Source: Thiomonas sp. FB-6 | GTDB taxonomy: Bacteria > Pseudomonadota > Gammaproteobacteria > Burkholderiales > Burkholderiaceae_C | NCBI RefSeq assembly: GCF_000377645.1 | Contig: NZ_KB898481.1 | Location: forward strand, 1-64,000 | Length of the DNA stretch: 64,000 bases | Reading direction: 5' to 3' | In this document: positions 43,122 to 54,059 of the stretch, piece after piece | Layout: each line of letters opens with the position of its first letter | How positions within the stretch are numbered: position 1 is the stretch's first letter | Made by a program: the position numbers and the translations under genes | Notes under the pieces: generated by a model | Told to the model about the DNA's origin: nothing | The model's database searches: none | Seen by the model: only the letters and a program-made list of their open reading frames with translations

Positions 43122-44231
43122 ATGCAATCCCCCGATTCCCTCGACCGCCCCGGCTCCACGCTGCGCATCACCCGCCCCGACGACTGGCACCTGCACCTGC
43201 GCGACGGCGACGCGCTGGCCTGGACCGTGCCGTGGAGCGCCGCGCAGTTCGCGCGCGCCATCGTCATGCCCAACCTGAAGCCGCCGGTGGTGGACACGGC
43301 GCAGGCGCTGGCCTACCGCGAGCGGGTGCTGGCGGCGCGGCCGGCGGGCGCGGACTTCCAGCCGTTGATGACCCTGTACCTGACCGACCGCACCCCGCCC
43401 GCGGAAATCGCGCGCGCGCGCGCCAGCGGCGCGGTGTTCGGGGTCAAGCTGTACCCGGCCGGCGCCACGACCAACTCGGACAGCGGCGTCACCGATCTGC
43501 GCCACGTCCACGGCGTGCTCGAGGCCATGCAGCGCGAGGGCATGCCGCTGCTGGTGCACGGCGAGGTCACCGACCCCGAGGTCGACGTGTTCGACCGCGA
43601 GGCGGTGTTCCTGGAGCGCCACCTGCAGCCCATCCGGCGCGACTTCCCCGGGCTGAAGATCGTGCTGGAGCACATCACCACCGCGCAGGCGGTGGACTTC
43701 GTGCTGGCGCACGACGCCCGCGACGCGCGCGGCGCGCCGCTGCTGGGCGCCACGCTCACCGCGCACCACCTGCTGCACAACCGCAACTCGATGTTCCGCG
43801 GAGGCCTGCGGCCCCACTACTACTGCCTGCCGGTGCTCAAGCGCGAGACCCACCGCCGGCGCCTGGTGGAGGCGGCCTGCAGCGGGGATGCGCGCTTTTT
43901 CCTGGGCACCGACTCGGCACCCCACGCGCGCGGCGCGAAGGAGGCCGACTGCGGCTGCGCCGGCTGCTTCAGCGCCATGCACGCGCTGGAGCTGTACGCG
44001 CAGGCCTTCGAGCAGGCCGGCTGCCTGCAGCGCCTGGAGGGCTTCGCCAGCCACTTCGGCGCGGATTTCTACGGCCTGCCACGCAACGCCGGCAGCATCG
44101 AACTGCGCCGCCAGGACTGGGAAGTGCCGCAACGCCTGGACTACCTGGACGGCGAAATCGTGCCGGTGGACGCCGGCGTGCGCCTGGGCTGGCGCGCGGT
44201 GGCCTCTGCCGCGCCGCAACAACAGGCATAA
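43122..44231 (+). CDS. pyrC: Dihydroorotase
   Basis: A 369-residue class II (E. coli PyrC-type) zinc enzyme of pyrimidine synthesis, interconverting carbamoyl aspartate and dihydroorotate. It contains DDWHLHLRDGDAL (metal-binding HxH), the carboxylated Lys region FGVKLYPAGATTNSDSGV, LLVHGEV, LEHITT and LGTDSAPHARGAKEADCGCAGCF. The start at 43122 (MQSPDSL) has a usual length; longer frames add noise. It follows the accessory module and precedes rnpB. Confidence 0.95.
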   Translation: MQSPDSLDRPGSTLRITRPDDWHLHLRDGDALAWTVPWSAAQFARAIVMPNLKPPVVDTAQALAYRERVLAARPAGADFQPLMTLYLTDRTPPAEIARARASGAVFGVKLYPAGATTNSDSGVTDLRHVHGVLEAMQREGMPLLVHGEVTDPEVDVFDREAVFLERHLQPIRRDFPGLKIVLEHITTAQAVDFVLAHDARDARGAPLLGATLTAHHLLHNRNSMFRGGLRPHYYCLPVLKRETHRRRLVEAACSGDARFFLGTDSAPHARGAKEADCGCAGCFSAMHALELYAQAFEQAGCLQRLEGFASHFGADFYGLPRNAGSIELRRQDWEVPQRLDYLDGEIVPVDAGVRLGWRAVASAAPQQQA

Positions 44232-44239
44232 TCGCCGGC

Positions 44240-44575
44240 GGCGAAGCAGGCCGGGCAGTCGCGCCGCGCGAGCGGCGAGGAAGGTCCGGACTCCACAGGG
44301 CAGGGTGACGGCTAACGGCCGTGCGCGGTGACGCGACGAACAGGGCCACAGAGACGAGTATGCGCGGCGCGAGCCGCGCGGACGTGAAACGCGGCAACCT
44401 CCACCCGGAGCAACACCAAATAGGCAGGCGAGGGCGCCGCAAGGCGCCGGAAGCGCGGCCCGCGCGAGCCTGCGGGTAGGTGGCACCGAGCCGGACCGGT
44501 AACGGCCGGCCCAGAGGAATGACTGCCACGTCGGGCAACCGATGCACAGAATCCGGCCTACAGGCTTGCTTCGCC
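44240..44575 (+). ncRNA. rnpB: RNase P RNA (class A)
   Basis: The catalytic RNA that removes 5' leaders from tRNA precursors. The strongly conserved stretches are GAGGAAGGTCCGGACTCC near 44275, AACAGGGCCACAGAGACGAG, GAAACGCGGCAACCTC, CACCAAATAGGCAGGCGA near 44415 and GCCCAGAGGAATGACTGCC with ACAGAATCCGGCCTACAGG near the end. The ends pair as GGCGAAGCAGGCC with GGCTTGCTTCGCC (P1 helix), which fixes the limits. CATAAT at 44227-44232 is a likely -10 box upstream. Confidence 0.95.
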
Positions 44576-44794
44576 CCTTATTCCCCCAGAGACCTCCCCG
44601 ACGCCATGAACGTGTCCAGGCGCGCAGCGGCGTGCCTGGCGCGCCGCGCGCAGCGCTGCGATGTCAAACCGTTACTTTCAGCCTGGTGTTCAAGTGCTTA
44701 TTTCAAGGGGAGTTTTTCCGCTTCGTCTGGTTAAATAACCAGTATTAGGAACGCGCTAAGTCATTGTTTGGTAAGCGAAATTTGCGGCCTGCTA
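44576..44794. other. Gap between rnpB and the mraZ promoter
   Basis: No gene is supported. Short GC-rich inverted sequences occur (CAGGCGCGC to TGCCTGG near 44620-44640). AT-rich DNA follows from about 44690. Short frames there have no ribosome site or family pattern. Confidence 0.5.
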
Positions 44795-44823
44795 TTGACG
44801 GGGCCCTGTTTGCCCCATACAGT
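44795..44823 (+). promoter_or_regulatory. dcw cluster promoter (sigma-70)
   Basis: TTGACG (44795-44800) and TACAGT (44818-44823) are separated by 17 bp, close to consensus. It lies about 70 bp upstream of the mraZ start and overlaps the start of the MraZ box array, so MraZ binding would occlude it. Confidence 0.82.
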
Positions 44824-44860
44824 GCAGCCAAGTGCAGAAAAGTGGGTGAAAGTGCAGCGG
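44821..44860 (+). promoter_or_regulatory. Four 10-bp MraZ boxes (operator)
   Basis: AGTGCAGCCA, AGTGCAGAAA, AGTGGGTGAA and AGTGCAGCGG stand in exact 10-bp phase. Each has the GTG core with variable ends, as in known MraZ operators. The array begins within the -10 element, suggesting autorepression of the dcw operon by MraZ. Confidence 0.85.
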
Positions 44861-44894
44861 CGCCACCCGGCACCAGGCAGAATCGGAGAAGCGC

Positions 44895-45323
44895 GTGTTC
44901 ATCGGCATATCGGCATTGACGCTGGACGGCAAGGGTCGCATGACCGTGCCTGCGCGTCACCGCGACATGCTGCTGGCGCAGGCCGCCGGACGCCTGACCC
45001 TGACCAAGAGCCCCGAGGGTTGCCTGCTGATGTTCGGCGACCAGCAATGGCAGGACTTCCGCGCCAAGATCGCCGCGCTGCCCATGTCGGCGCAGGGCTG
45101 GAAGCGCATCTACCTGGGGCACGCCACCGAGACCGAGATCGACGCCAGCGGGCGGGTGCTGATTCCGCCCGAACTGCGCCTGGCCGCGCACATCGAGCGC
45201 GACATCGATCTCATCGGCATGGGCTCGCATTTCGAAGTCTGGGACCGCGCCACGCATCAGGCGCGCGAAGCGGCGGTGATCGAGGCGGGAATGCCCGATG
45301 CCGTACGCGACATCGTGGTGTGA
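44895..45323 (+). CDS. mraZ: Transcriptional regulator MraZ
   Basis: A 142-residue AbrB-like DNA-binding protein, first gene of the dcw cluster. Two tandem domains each hold the DGKGRMTVPARHR / DASGRVLIPPELR pattern. The start is a GTG at 44895, with GGAG 6 bases upstream. The boxes at 44821-44860 are its likely targets. It represses its own operon in other bacteria. Confidence 0.95.
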   Translation: MFIGISALTLDGKGRMTVPARHRDMLLAQAAGRLTLTKSPEGCLLMFGDQQWQDFRAKIAALPMSAQGWKRIYLGHATETEIDASGRVLIPPELRLAAHIERDIDLIGMGSHFEVWDRATHQAREAAVIEAGMPDAVRDIVV

Positions 45324-45335
45324 AGGTGCCCCCCG

Positions 45336-46325
45336 ATGCCCGCTCCGTCCCACCGCGCTGCAGCCGCGCTGCAGCATCGCACCGTGTTGTTGCAGGAGGC
45401 CGTCGACTGGCTGGCCGCCGACACGCGCGGAACCTACGTCGACGCCACCTTCGGGCGTGGCGGGCACACGCGGGCCTTGCTGGCACGCCTGCAGCCGCAG
45501 GCGCGCGTGGTGGCGCTGGACCGCGATCCGCAGGCGATCGAGGCGGGCGCCGAACTGGCGCGCACCGAGCCGCGGCTGCGCCTGGTGCACGCGGCCTTCT
45601 CGCAATGGGGCGAGGTGCTGGACCGTCTGGGCATCGCGCAGGTACAGGGCCTGCTGCTGGACCTGGGGGTCTCGTCCCCCCAGCTCGACGAGATCGAGCG
45701 CGGTTTCAGCTTCCGCGGCGACGCGCCGCTGGACATGCGCATGGACACGACGCGCGGCTTCACGGCGGCGCAATTCCTGAGCGAGGCCGACGTCGATGAA
45801 ATCACCAGGGTGTTGCGGGACTATGGGGACGAACGGGCTGCTTTCGCGATTGCAAAGGCGATTGTGGCTGGCCGCGAACGGGGCCAGCCCGTCACCCGTA
45901 CCGGCGAGCTTGCCGCCCTCGTTGCGCAAGCGGTGCGCAGTCGCGAACCGGGCCAGGACCCGGCCACCCGCACCTTTCAGGCTCTTCGGATTCACGTCAA
46001 TGCCGAACTCGCCGAACTCGAGGCGGCGCTTGCGCAGGTAATGGATCGATTGGCTGCGGGAGGCCGGCTCGTGGTCATCAGCTTCCACTCCCTCGAGGAT
46101 CGCATCGTCAAGCAGTTCGTGCAGGGGCACGCGCGCGCGCCGGCGCTGACGCCGCAGCAGCGCCGCCTGCCGCTGCCCCCGGCCGAGTTCGTGCCGAGCC
46201 TGCGTGCGCTCGCGCGCGTACGGTCGGGCGAGGCCGAACTGCGCGACAACCCGCGCAGCCGTTCGGCCGTGATGCGCGTGGCCGAGCGCCTGGCCGGGCC
46301 CGCTGCGCAGGGAGCGCGGGCGTGA
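45336..46325 (+). CDS. rsmH: 16S rRNA C1402 N4-methyltransferase RsmH
   Basis: A 329-residue SAM-dependent enzyme methylating 16S r[22 protein letters not shown] is the SAM-binding motif [33 protein letters not shown] the catalytic loop, and [19 protein letters not shown] and [15 protein letters not shown] the later blocks. It lies 12 bp after mraZ and overlaps ftsL by four bases. Confidence 0.97.
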   Translation: MPAPSHRAAAALQHRTVLLQEAVDWLAADTRGTYVDATFGRGGHTRALLARLQPQARVVALDRDPQAIEAGAELARTEPRLRLVHAAFSQWGEVLDRLGIAQVQGLLLDLGVSSPQLDEIERGFSFRGDAPLDMRMDTTRGFTAAQFLSEADVDEITRVLRDYGDERAAFAIAKAIVAGRERGQPVTRTGELAALVAQAVRSREPGQDPATRTFQALRIHVNAELAELEAALAQVMDRLAAGGRLVVISFHSLEDRIVKQFVQGHARAPALTPQQRRLPLPPAEFVPSLRALARVRSGEAELRDNPRSRSAVMRVAERLAGPAAQGARA

Positions 46326-46621
46326 TCCGCGTCAACCTGCTGCTGCTGGTGCTGGCCGTGGCCTGCGCGATGAGCCTGGTGCGCGCCCAGTACGAGGCGC
46401 GCCGCAGCTTCGCCGCGCTGGACGCCGCGCAGCAGCGCGCCGCGCAGCTCGGGCTCGACCACGACCGCCTCCAGGTGGAGCTGCGTGCGCTGTCCGTGCC
46501 CTCGCGCATCGAATCGCTGGCCCGCGGCCAGCTCGGCATGGTGCCGATCACCCCGGCGCGCAGCGACTACGTCAGCGCCGCGCAGCTGCCCGGCCTGCCG
46601 CCGAGCATCCCCACGCGATGA
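46322..46621 (+). CDS. ftsL: Cell division protein FtsL
   Basis: A 99-residue bitopic protein with one membrane span near the N-terminus ([19 protein letters not shown]) and a periplasmic coiled coil ([28 protein letters not shown]). It forms the FtsQLB complex. The GTG start at 46322 overlaps the rsmH stop, and the end overlaps ftsI by four bases. Confidence 0.92.
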   Translation: MIRVNLLLLVLAVACAMSLVRAQYEARRSFAALDAAQQRAAQLGLDHDRLQVELRALSVPSRIESLARGQLGMVPITPARSDYVSAAQLPGLPPSIPTR

Positions 46622-48402
46622 CGCGCGTCATGAGATTCGCATCGCGCCCCTTCGCCATTCCCGCGCAGCGCCGCAACAGCCACCTGCTGCACCTGCGCCT
46701 GCCGCCCGGCCGCGCCTGGCTGATCAAGGGCCTGATGTTCCTGGCCTTCGCCGCGCTGGCGCTGCGCGCGCTGTGGATCCAGGGCATCACCACCGGCTTC
46801 TACCAGCGCCAGGGCGACCTGCGCTTCGTGCGCACCATCGAGCTGCCGGCGATGCGCGGGCGCATCCTCGACCGCCACGGCAACATCCTGGCCTCGAGCA
46901 TTCCGGTCAAGACCATCTGGGCCGACCCGCAGACCCTGCAGGCCGATCCGCGCCAGGTGGCGGAGCTGGCCATGGTGCTGCGCCTCGACCCGCGCGAGCT
47001 GCAGCGGCGCCTCGCGCAGGACCGGCTGCAGTTCGTCTACGTCAAGCGCCAGGTGGACGTGGACACCGCGCGCAAGGTCGAGGCCCTGCACATCAAGGGC
47101 GTGTACATGTCGCCCAGCTACCGCCGCTTCTACACCGAAGGCGCGGCCGCGGCGCAGCTGCTGGGATTCACCGACATCGAGAACCGCGGCCGCGGCGGGC
47201 TGGAACTCGAATTCCAGCGCGTGCTGGCCGGGCACGCGGGCACGCGCAAGGTCATGCGCGACCGCCTGGGCAACGTGATCGAGGACGTCGAGGGCGGCAC
47301 GCCCCCGGTCAACGGCGAGGACGTGCAGCTGTCCATCGACAGCAAGATCCAGGACCTGACCTACCAGGCGCTGGAGCAGGCGGTGAAGGACAGCCACGCC
47401 AAGAACGCCAGCGCGGTGGTGCTGGACGCCGCCACCGGCGAAGTGCTGGCGATGGCCAACTACCCCAGCTTCGACCCCAACAAGCGCAGCGGCTACACCA
47501 ATGCCGACATGCGCAACTACGCGCTGACCGACATCTACGAGCCGGGTTCGGTGCTCAAGCCCCTGACCATCGCCGCGGCCCTGCAGGACGGCGTGGTGAG
47601 CATGCACAGCAGCTTCCAGACCGCTCCCGGATGCATGCTCATGTACGGCAACCGCATCTGCGACGACTCCGACAACGGCACCATCGGGCTGCCGCAGGTG
47701 ATCCAGTACTCGAGCAACGTGGCGACGGGTCAGATCGTCATGCGCATGAAGCCCGAGGAGCAGTGGGACATGTACACCGCGGTCGGCCTGGGCCAGCGTC
47801 CGCAGCTGCCCTTCCCGGGCCAGGCCAGCGGGCGCCTGCGCCCCTGGAAGCGCTGGCGTCCCATCGACGCCGTCACCCAGGGCTTCGGCTATGGCCTGGC
47901 GGTGTCGACCTTCCAGCTGGCGCACGCCTACCTGGTGTTCGCCGACGACGGCCTGATCCGGCCGGCCACGCTGTTCAAGACCGCCCAGCCGGGGCCCGCG
48001 GTGCGCGTGATCTCGCCCCGCGTGGCCGCCGACGTGCGCTCCATGCTGGCGCTGGTGACTTCGCCGCAGGGCACCGCCAAGGCGGCGCGCATTCCCGGCT
48101 ATTCCACCGGAGGCAAGACCGGCACCGCCTACATCTGGCGCGGCAAGGCCTACGACAAGCACCAGTTCCGCGCCCAGTTCGTGGGCATGGCGCCGATCGA
48201 CCACCCGCGCCTGGTGATGGCGGTCTCGGTGGACCAGCCCGACGCGAAGATGCATTTCGGCGGCCAGGTCGCAGCGCCCGTGTTCTCCCAGGTGGTGGGC
48301 CAGTCGCTGCGCATGCTGGGCGTGCCGCCCGACCTGCCCGTGCAACCCGAGGTGCCGCCGGCGCAGCCGGACGCGGCCCGCGTGGCGGGGGGAGGCGCAT
48401 GA
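46618..48402 (+). CDS. ftsI: Peptidoglycan transpeptidase FtsI (PBP3)
   Basis: A 594-residue division-specific penicillin-binding protein. The span AWLIKGLMFLAFAALALRALWIQG anchors it. The dimerisation domain begins RTIELPAMRGRILDRHGNILASS. The catalytic Ser lies in YEPGSVLKPLTIAAAL (SxxK), with QYSSNVATGQIV (SxN) and GGKTGTAYIW (KTG). Length and motifs are normal. The end overlaps murEF by four bases. Confidence 0.96.
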   Translation: MTRVMRFASRPFAIPAQRRNSHLLHLRLPPGRAWLIKGLMFLAFAALALRALWIQGITTGFYQRQGDLRFVRTIELPAMRGRILDRHGNILASSIPVKTIWADPQTLQADPRQVAELAMVLRLDPRELQRRLAQDRLQFVYVKRQVDVDTARKVEALHIKGVYMSPSYRRFYTEGAAAAQLLGFTDIENRGRGGLELEFQRVLAGHAGTRKVMRDRLGNVIEDVEGGTPPVNGEDVQLSIDSKIQDLTYQALEQAVKDSHAKNASAVVLDAATGEVLAMANYPSFDPNKRSGYTNADMRNYALTDIYEPGSVLKPLTIAAALQDGVVSMHSSFQTAPGCMLMYGNRICDDSDNGTIGLPQVIQYSSNVATGQIVMRMKPEEQWDMYTAVGLGQRPQLPFPGQASGRLRPWKRWRPIDAVTQGFGYGLAVSTFQLAHAYLVFADDGLIRPATLFKTAQPGPAVRVISPRVAADVRSMLALVTSPQGTAKAARIPGYSTGGKTGTAYIWRGKAYDKHQFRAQFVGMAPIDHPRLVMAVSVDQPDAKMHFGGQVAAPVFSQVVGQSLRMLGVPPDLPVQPEVPPAQPDAARVAGGGA

Positions 48403-51368
48403 ACCGGCCCGTGCTCGACAGCGCCGCCGCCGTGCTGCACGCGCTGCGCGCGGTGGCCGGCCCCGGCGCCGCGCTGAACACCGATTCGCGCGCGCTGCGC
48501 GCGGGCGACGTGTTCGTGGCCTGGCCGGGCGCCGTCGCGGACGCGCGGCGCCACGTGGCCGACGCGCTCGCGCGCGGGGCCTGCGCCGCGCTGGTCGAGC
48601 ACGAGGGCGCGGAGGCCTTCGCGCTGCCGCCGCAGGCCCTGCGCGTGCGCGGCCTGAAGGCGCTGGCGGGCGAGATCGCCGACGCCTGGTTCGGGCATCC
48701 CTCGCGCGCCATGCGGGTGCTTGCGGTGACCGGCACCAACGGCAAGACCTCGGTGGCGCTGTGGACCGCCCAGGCCCTGCAGGCGGCCGGGCTGCCTTGC
48801 GGTGTCATCGGCACCCTGGGCGCGGGCCTGCCGGGCGCACTGCGCTCGACCGGACTGACCACGCCCGATCCGGTGCGCCTGCACGCCGAGCTCGCGGCCA
48901 TGCTGCGCGCCGGGGTGCGCCACTGCGCGATCGAGGCTTCGTCCATCGGGCTGGAGGAGCGCCGCCTGACGGGCCTGCGCATCCACGCCGCCGCCTTCAG
49001 CAACCTGAGCCAGGATCACCTGGACTACCACGGCGACATGCGCGCCTACGCGGCCGCCAAGCGCCGGCTGTTCGACTGGACGCAATTGCAGGCCGCGGTG
49101 CTCAACGCCGACGACCCCTACGGAGCCGAGCTCGCGCTGCATTGCCGCCAGCGCGGCCTGCGCACGCTGCGCGTGTCCCTGGCGGGCGCGCAGGGCGCCG
49201 AATGGCAGGGCCGCGGCCCTGCCGACGCGCCTTCCGGCATGCGTCTGGAGCTGCTGCGCGACGGCGCACGCGCCGAGCTCGAATTTCCCTTGCTGGGCGC
49301 GTTCAACGCCTCGAACCTGTTGCTGGTCTGCGGCCTGCTGGAGACCTGCGAGCTGGAATTCGGGCAGCTGACCCGCGCGCTGTCGGCCGTGCAGGCGCCG
49401 CCCGGGCGCATGCAGGCGCTGGGCGGCGCCGGCGCGCCGCTGGTGGTGGTGGATTACGCCCACACCCCGGACGCGCTGGCCCAGGCGCTGCAGGCGCTGC
49501 GCGGCGTGGCACGGCGCCGCGGCGGCAGCCTGTGGTGCGTGTTCGGCGCCGGCGGCGACCGCGACCGCGCCAAGCGCGCGCCGATGACCGCGGCGGCCGA
49601 GGCCTGCGCCGACCGCGTGGTGCTGACCAGCGACAACCCGCGCAGCGAGTCCGCGCAGGACATCCTGGATCAGCTGCTGGCGGGCGCCGTGGCGCCGGCC
49701 CGGCTGCTGGTGCTGGCCGAGCGCGCGCAGGCCATCGCGCAGACCGTGGCCCACGCCGACGCGCGCGACGTCGTGCTGCTGGCGGGCAAGGGGCACGAGG
49801 CCACGCAGGAAGTGCGCGGCCGGCGCATTCCCTTCAGCGACGCCTTCCACGCGCGCGCGGCGCTGGCCGCGCGCGGCGGCGGCAGCTTCGCGCTGCGCGA
49901 GCTGGCCGACTGGACCGGCGGCGAACTGCTGGGCGACGGCGGGCTCGCGCTGGCCGGCGTGAGCACCGACAGCCGGCGCATCGGCGCCGGCGATCTGTTC
50001 GTGGCGCTGCGCGGCGAGCGTTTCGACGCCCACGATTTCCTGCCCCAGGCGGCGGCCGCGGGCGCCGCCGCCGTGCTGGCCGAGCGCGGGCTCGAGGCCT
50101 GCGGCCTGCCCGGGGTGCGCGTGGCCGACACGCGCGAAGCGCTGGGGCGCCTGGCGCGCGCCTGGCGTGCGCAGCAGCCGGCGATGCCCTTGATCGCGGT
50201 AGCCGGAAGCAACGGCAAGACCACGGTCACGCAGATGATCTCGCGCATCCTGGCCGCCTGGCTGGGCGAGGAAGGGCGCCTGGCCACCCAGGGCAATTTC
50301 AACAACGACGTGGGCGTGCCGCTGACCCTGCTGCGCCTGCGTCCGGGCCACCTGGCCGCGGTGGTCGAGATGGGCATGAACCATCCCGGCGAGATCGCCC
50401 GCCTGGCGGCCATCGCGGCGCCGGACGTGGCACTGGTGAACAACGCCCAGCGCGAGCATCTGGAATTCATGCACAGCGTCGAGGCGGTGGCGCGCGAGAA
50501 TGCCCAGGTGCTGCAGGCGCTGCCGGCGCGGGGCGTGACCGTGTTCCCCGCCACCGATGCCTACGCCGGGCTGTGGAGCGAGCTGAGCGCGCCGCGCCGC
50601 ATGCTGCGCTTCGCCTTGCGCGACGGGCTGCCCTCGGACATGCCGGCCGCGGTGCCCGCCGCCGAACTCGAAGGCTGGGTGTTGCAGGCGCGGCAGGCCG
50701 AGGACGGCGCGCAGCCGGCCATGCAGCTGCTGCTGCGCGGCGCGGCCGGACAGGCAACCCTGCGCCTGCGCCTGCTCGGGCGCCACAACGCGCACAACGC
50801 GCTGGCGGCGGCCGCGGCCTCGCTGGCCGCGGGCGCGCCGATGGACGCCGTGGTGCGGGGTCTGGAAGCCTTCGAGCCGGTGCACGGGCGCATGCAGCGC
50901 AGCAGCCTGCGGCGCGCCGACGGCAGCGCGGTGCTGCTGATCGACGATACCTACAACGCCAACCCGGATTCGGTGCGCGCCGCCATCGACGGCCTGGCCG
51001 CGCTGCCCGGGCGGCGCCTGCTGGTGCTGGGAGACATGGGCGAGGTGGGCGACCAGGGCGTGCAATTCCACGCCGAAGCCGGGCGGGCCGCGGCCGAGCG
51101 GGGCCTGCAGGGGCTGTGGACCGTGGGTCCGGCCGCGCGCGCCGCCGCCGAGGCCGCCACCGCAGCCGGCCTGCCGGCGCGGCATGCCGAGGCCTTCGAG
51201 CAGGTCGACCTGGCCGCGCTCGCCTCCGAGCCGGCCGACGCCGTGCTGGTCAAGGGATCGCGTTTCATGCGCATGGAGCGCGTGGTCGCCGCCTTGCGCG
51301 AGCGCTGGAGCGCCGAGGCGCGCGACACGGGCGGCGCCGGCCGCGGGGGAGTCGAACATGCTGCATAG
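48399..51368 (+). CDS. murEF: Fused MurE-MurF ligase
   Basis: One frame of 989 codons codes for two Mur ligases. The MurE half (about 1-485) has [33 protein letters not shown]-like [20 protein letters not shown] and TSDNPRSES, the DNPR motif of meso-diaminopimelate ligases. The MurF half (about 490-989) starts [15 protein letters not shown] and has [26 protein letters not shown]-like GRHNAHNAL and [18 protein letters not shown]. It adds meso-DAP and then D-Ala-D-Ala to the UDP precursor. Such fusions are known in Bordetella. The start at 48399 overlaps ftsI by four bases. Confidence 0.95.
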   Translation: MNRPVLDSAAAVLHALRAVAGPGAALNTDSRALRAGDVFVAWPGAVADARRHVADALARGACAALVEHEGAEAFALPPQALRVRGLKALAGEIADAWFGHPSRAMRVLAVTGTNGKTSVALWTAQALQAAGLPCGVIGTLGAGLPGALRSTGLTTPDPVRLHAELAAMLRAGVRHCAIEASSIGLEERRLTGLRIHAAAFSNLSQDHLDYHGDMRAYAAAKRRLFDWTQLQAAVLNADDPYGAELALHCRQRGLRTLRVSLAGAQGAEWQGRGPADAPSGMRLELLRDGARAELEFPLLGAFNASNLLLVCGLLETCELEFGQLTRALSAVQAPPGRMQALGGAGAPLVVVDYAHTPDALAQALQALRGVARRRGGSLWCVFGAGGDRDRAKRAPMTAAAEACADRVVLTSDNPRSESAQDILDQLLAGAVAPARLLVLAERAQAIAQTVAHADARDVVLLAGKGHEATQEVRGRRIPFSDAFHARAALAARGGGSFALRELADWTGGELLGDGGLALAGVSTDSRRIGAGDLFVALRGERFDAHDFLPQAAAAGAAAVLAERGLEACGLPGVRVADTREALGRLARAWRAQQPAMPLIAVAGSNGKTTVTQMISRILAAWLGEEGRLATQGNFNNDVGVPLTLLRLRPGHLAAVVEMGMNHPGEIARLAAIAAPDVALVNNAQREHLEFMHSVEAVARENAQVLQALPARGVTVFPATDAYAGLWSELSAPRRMLRFALRDGLPSDMPAAVPAAELEGWVLQARQAEDGAQPAMQLLLRGAAGQATLRLRLLGRHNAHNALAAAAASLAAGAPMDAVVRGLEAFEPVHGRMQRSSLRRADGSAVLLIDDTYNANPDSVRAAIDGLAALPGRRLLVLGDMGEVGDQGVQFHAEAGRAAAERGLQGLWTVGPAARAAAEAATAAGLPARHAEAFEQVDLAALASEPADAVLVKGSRFMRMERVVAALRERWSAEARDTGGAGRGGVEHAA

Positions 51369-52536
51369 CCTGGCCCTGTGGTTGATGCAGAGCTCGCCCG
51401 ATCTGCGTTTTTTCCGGGTGTTCAACTACATCACCTTCCGCGCGGTGATGAGCACGCTGACCTCGCTGCTGATCGGCCTGGCCGCCGGCCCGGCGCTGAT
51501 CCGCAAGCTCACCGCGATGAAGGTGGGCCAGGCCGTGCGCACCGACGGCCCGCAGACCCACCTGATCAAGACCGGCACGCCCACCATGGGCGGGGTGCTG
51601 ATCCTGCTGTCCATCACCGCGTCCTCGCTGCTGTGGATGGACCTGTCCAACCGCTTCGTGTGGTTGGTGCTGCTGGTCACCCTGGGCTTCGGAGCGATCG
51701 GCTGGGTGGACGACTACCGCAAGGTGGTGCACCGCGATCCCAACGGCATGCGTTCGCGCGAGAAGTACTTCTGGCAATCCCTGATCGGCGTGATGGCGGC
51801 CTTCTACCTGGCCTTCGCTGTGTCGGGCGCGGGCAATGCGCAGGTCTGGCACCTGTTCGTGTCCTGGCTGCGCAGCGGGCTGACCATGCCGCTGCCGCCG
51901 GCGGCCGACCTGATCGTGCCCTTTTTCAAGACCGTGAGCTACCCGCTGGGCATCGTCGGCTTCATCGTGCTGACCTACCTGGTGATCGTCGGTTCCAGCA
52001 ACGCGGTGAACCTGACCGACGGCGCCGACGGGCTGGCCATCATGCCGACCGTGATGGTGGGGGGCTCGCTGGGCGTGTTCGCCTACGTCAGCGGCAACGC
52101 GGTGTTCTCGCGCTACCTGCTGTTCCCCTATATCGCCGGCAGCGGCGAGCTGCTGATCTTCATCGGCGCGATGGTCGGCGCCGGCCTGGCCTTCCTCTGG
52201 TTCAACGCCTACCCGGCGCAGGTGTTCATGGGCGACGTGGGGGCGCTGGCGCTGGGCGCCGCGCTGGGAACCATCGCGGTGATCGTGCGCCAGGAGATCG
52301 TGCTGTTCATCATGGGCGGGGTGTTCGTCGCCGAGACGGTGTCGGTGATGGTGCAGGTCAGCTACTTCAAGTACACCAAGAAAAAGTACGGCCAGGGCCG
52401 GCGCATCTTCAAGATGGCGCCGTTGCATCACCACTTCGAGCAGCTCGGCGTGAAGGAGTCGCAGGTGGTGATCCGCTTCTGGATCGTCAGCATGATGTTG
52501 TGCCTGGTCGGGCTGGCGAGCCTCAAGTTGCGATGA
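51358..52536 (+). CDS. mraY: Phospho-MurNAc-pentapeptide translocase MraY
   Basis: A 392-residue inner-membrane enzyme that makes lipid I. It has about ten membrane spans, [27 protein letters not shown] (DDxxK), [25 protein letters not shown] and [12 protein letters not shown], all typical. The start is the ATG at 51358, which overlaps murEF by 11 bases. Its end overlaps murD by four bases. Confidence 0.96.
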   Translation: MLHSLALWLMQSSPDLRFFRVFNYITFRAVMSTLTSLLIGLAAGPALIRKLTAMKVGQAVRTDGPQTHLIKTGTPTMGGVLILLSITASSLLWMDLSNRFVWLVLLVTLGFGAIGWVDDYRKVVHRDPNGMRSREKYFWQSLIGVMAAFYLAFAVSGAGNAQVWHLFVSWLRSGLTMPLPPAADLIVPFFKTVSYPLGIVGFIVLTYLVIVGSSNAVNLTDGADGLAIMPTVMVGGSLGVFAYVSGNAVFSRYLLFPYIAGSGELLIFIGAMVGAGLAFLWFNAYPAQVFMGDVGALALGAALGTIAVIVRQEIVLFIMGGVFVAETVSVMVQVSYFKYTKKKYGQGRRIFKMAPLHHHFEQLGVKESQVVIRFWIVSMMLCLVGLASLKLR

Positions 52537-54059
52537 ACATGCTGCGCGACCGCTGCGTCCTCGTGCTGGGCCTGGGAATCTCGGGGCTGGCCATGCTGCG
52601 CTGGTGCGCGGGCCAGGGTGCGCGCGTGCACGCGGCCGACAGCCGCGCCGCGCCGCCCGGGCTGGAGACGGCGCGCCAGGAATTCCCGCAGGCCCGGCTG
52701 CAGGCGGGCGCCGCGGGCGTGGAACTGCTGGACGGCGTCGACCTGGTGTGCGTGAGCCCGGGCATCGCTCCCGATGACGCCGCCTTCGGCGCGCTGCTGC
52801 GGGCGGCGCGTGAGCGCGGCATCGAGCTGCGCGGCGAGTTGTCGCTGTTCGCGCAGGCGCTTGGCGATCTGCACGACGCGCAGGGCTATGCACCGGCGCT
52901 GATCGGCATCACCGGCACCAACGGCAAGACCACCGTGACCACGCTGACCACGCTGCTGCTGCAGGCCGCGGGGCAGGACGCGGTGGCCGCCGGCAATATC
53001 GGCCCGGCCATGCTCGACGTGCTGGGCCAGCGCCTGCGCGAGCAGCGCCTGCCGCGGGCCTGGGTGCTCGAGCTCTCCAGCTTCCAGCTGCACGGCGTGG
53101 ACGATTTCGCGGCCAGCGCGGCCACCGTGCTGAACCTGACGCAGGACCACCTGGACTGGCACGGCGGCATGCAGGCCTACGCCGCCGACAAGGCCCGGGT
53201 GTTCGGGCCGCAGCCCTGGAACCTGCGCGGCGCGCCGGGGCTGATGCTGCTCAACCGCGACGACGCGGCAGTGCTGGCCATGCGCCGCGAGGGCCGGCGC
53301 GCCTGCAGCTTCGGGCTGGACGCGCCGCGCGCCGACGGCGACTGGGGCATCGTGCGCGAGCACGGCATGGACTGGCTGGCGCGCGCGCGCGCCGACGACT
53401 CCGAGCCGCGCCCGGCGCCGCGCCGCGGCCGCGTCGCCGCCCCTGCCGAGGCGCTGCCCGTGCAGGTGCAGGCGCTGATGCCGGCCGACGCGCTGCGCAT
53501 CCGCGGGCGCCACAACCAGGCCAACGCGCTGGCCTCGCTGGCGCTGGCCGCCTCCACCGGCGCGGCGCTGGCGCCGATGCTGCACGCGCTGCGCGAATAC
53601 CGCGGCGAGCCCCACCGCATGCAAAGCCTGGGCGTGCTCGACGGCGTCGAGTGGATCGAGGACAGCAAGGGCACCAACGTCGGCGCCACCGTGGCCGCGC
53701 TGCAGGGCCTGGACCGCCCGGCGCTGCTGATCGCCGGCGGTGACGGCAAGGGGCAGGACTTCGCGCCCCTGGCGCAGGCCGCCCGGGATCGCGTGCGCTG
53801 CGCGCTGCTCATCGGGCGCGACGCGCCCGCGCTGCGCCAGGCGCTGGGCTCCGGCGTCGACAGCGAGATGCTTCCCGACCTGCGCGCCGCGGTGCGCCGC
53901 GCCGCCGAGCTGGCGCGCTCCGGCGAGGTGGTGCTGCTGTCGCCGGCCTGCGCCAGCCTGGACATGTTCCGTGACTACAAGCACCGCGCCGAGGTGTTCG
54001 CGCAGGAGCTGGCCGAACTGGCCGCCGAGCGCGGGGCGGTGCTGGAGGGCGCGCCATGA
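52533..54059 (+). CDS. murD: UDP-MurNAc-alanine-glutamate ligase MurD
   Basis: A 508-residue ligase that adds D-Glu. [16 protein letters not shown] is the N-terminal nucleotide-like fold, [18 protein letters not shown] the P-loop, [34 protein letters not shown] the central region and [17 protein letters not shown] the C-terminal motif. The Ala-rich segment at about 285-310 is longer than usual. The start at 52533 overlaps mraY by four bases. Confidence 0.96.
   Translation: MNMLRDRCVLVLGLGISGLAMLRWCAGQGARVHAADSRAAPPGLETARQEFPQARLQAGAAGVELLDGVDLVCVSPGIAPDDAAFGALLRAARERGIELRGELSLFAQALGDLHDAQGYAPALIGITGTNGKTTVTTLTTLLLQAAGQDAVAAGNIGPAMLDVLGQRLREQRLPRAWVLELSSFQLHGVDDFAASAATVLNLTQDHLDWHGGMQAYAADKARVFGPQPWNLRGAPGLMLLNRDDAAVLAMRREGRRACSFGLDAPRADGDWGIVREHGMDWLARARADDSEPRPAPRRGRVAAPAEALPVQVQALMPADALRIRGRHNQANALASLALAASTGAALAPMLHALREYRGEPHRMQSLGVLDGVEWIEDSKGTNVGATVAALQGLDRPALLIAGGDGKGQDFAPLAQAARDRVRCALLIGRDAPALRQALGSGVDSEMLPDLRAAVRRAAELARSGEVVLLSPACASLDMFRDYKHRAEVFAQELAELAAERGAVLEGAP

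Noticed and set aside
48150-51425. Very long reverse frame of more than 1000 codons opposite murEF and mraY
   Set aside because: It is a typical by-product of high GC at third positions. It reads antisense to certain Mur ligase genes, and the protein is low complexity (Ala/Gly/His/Arg).
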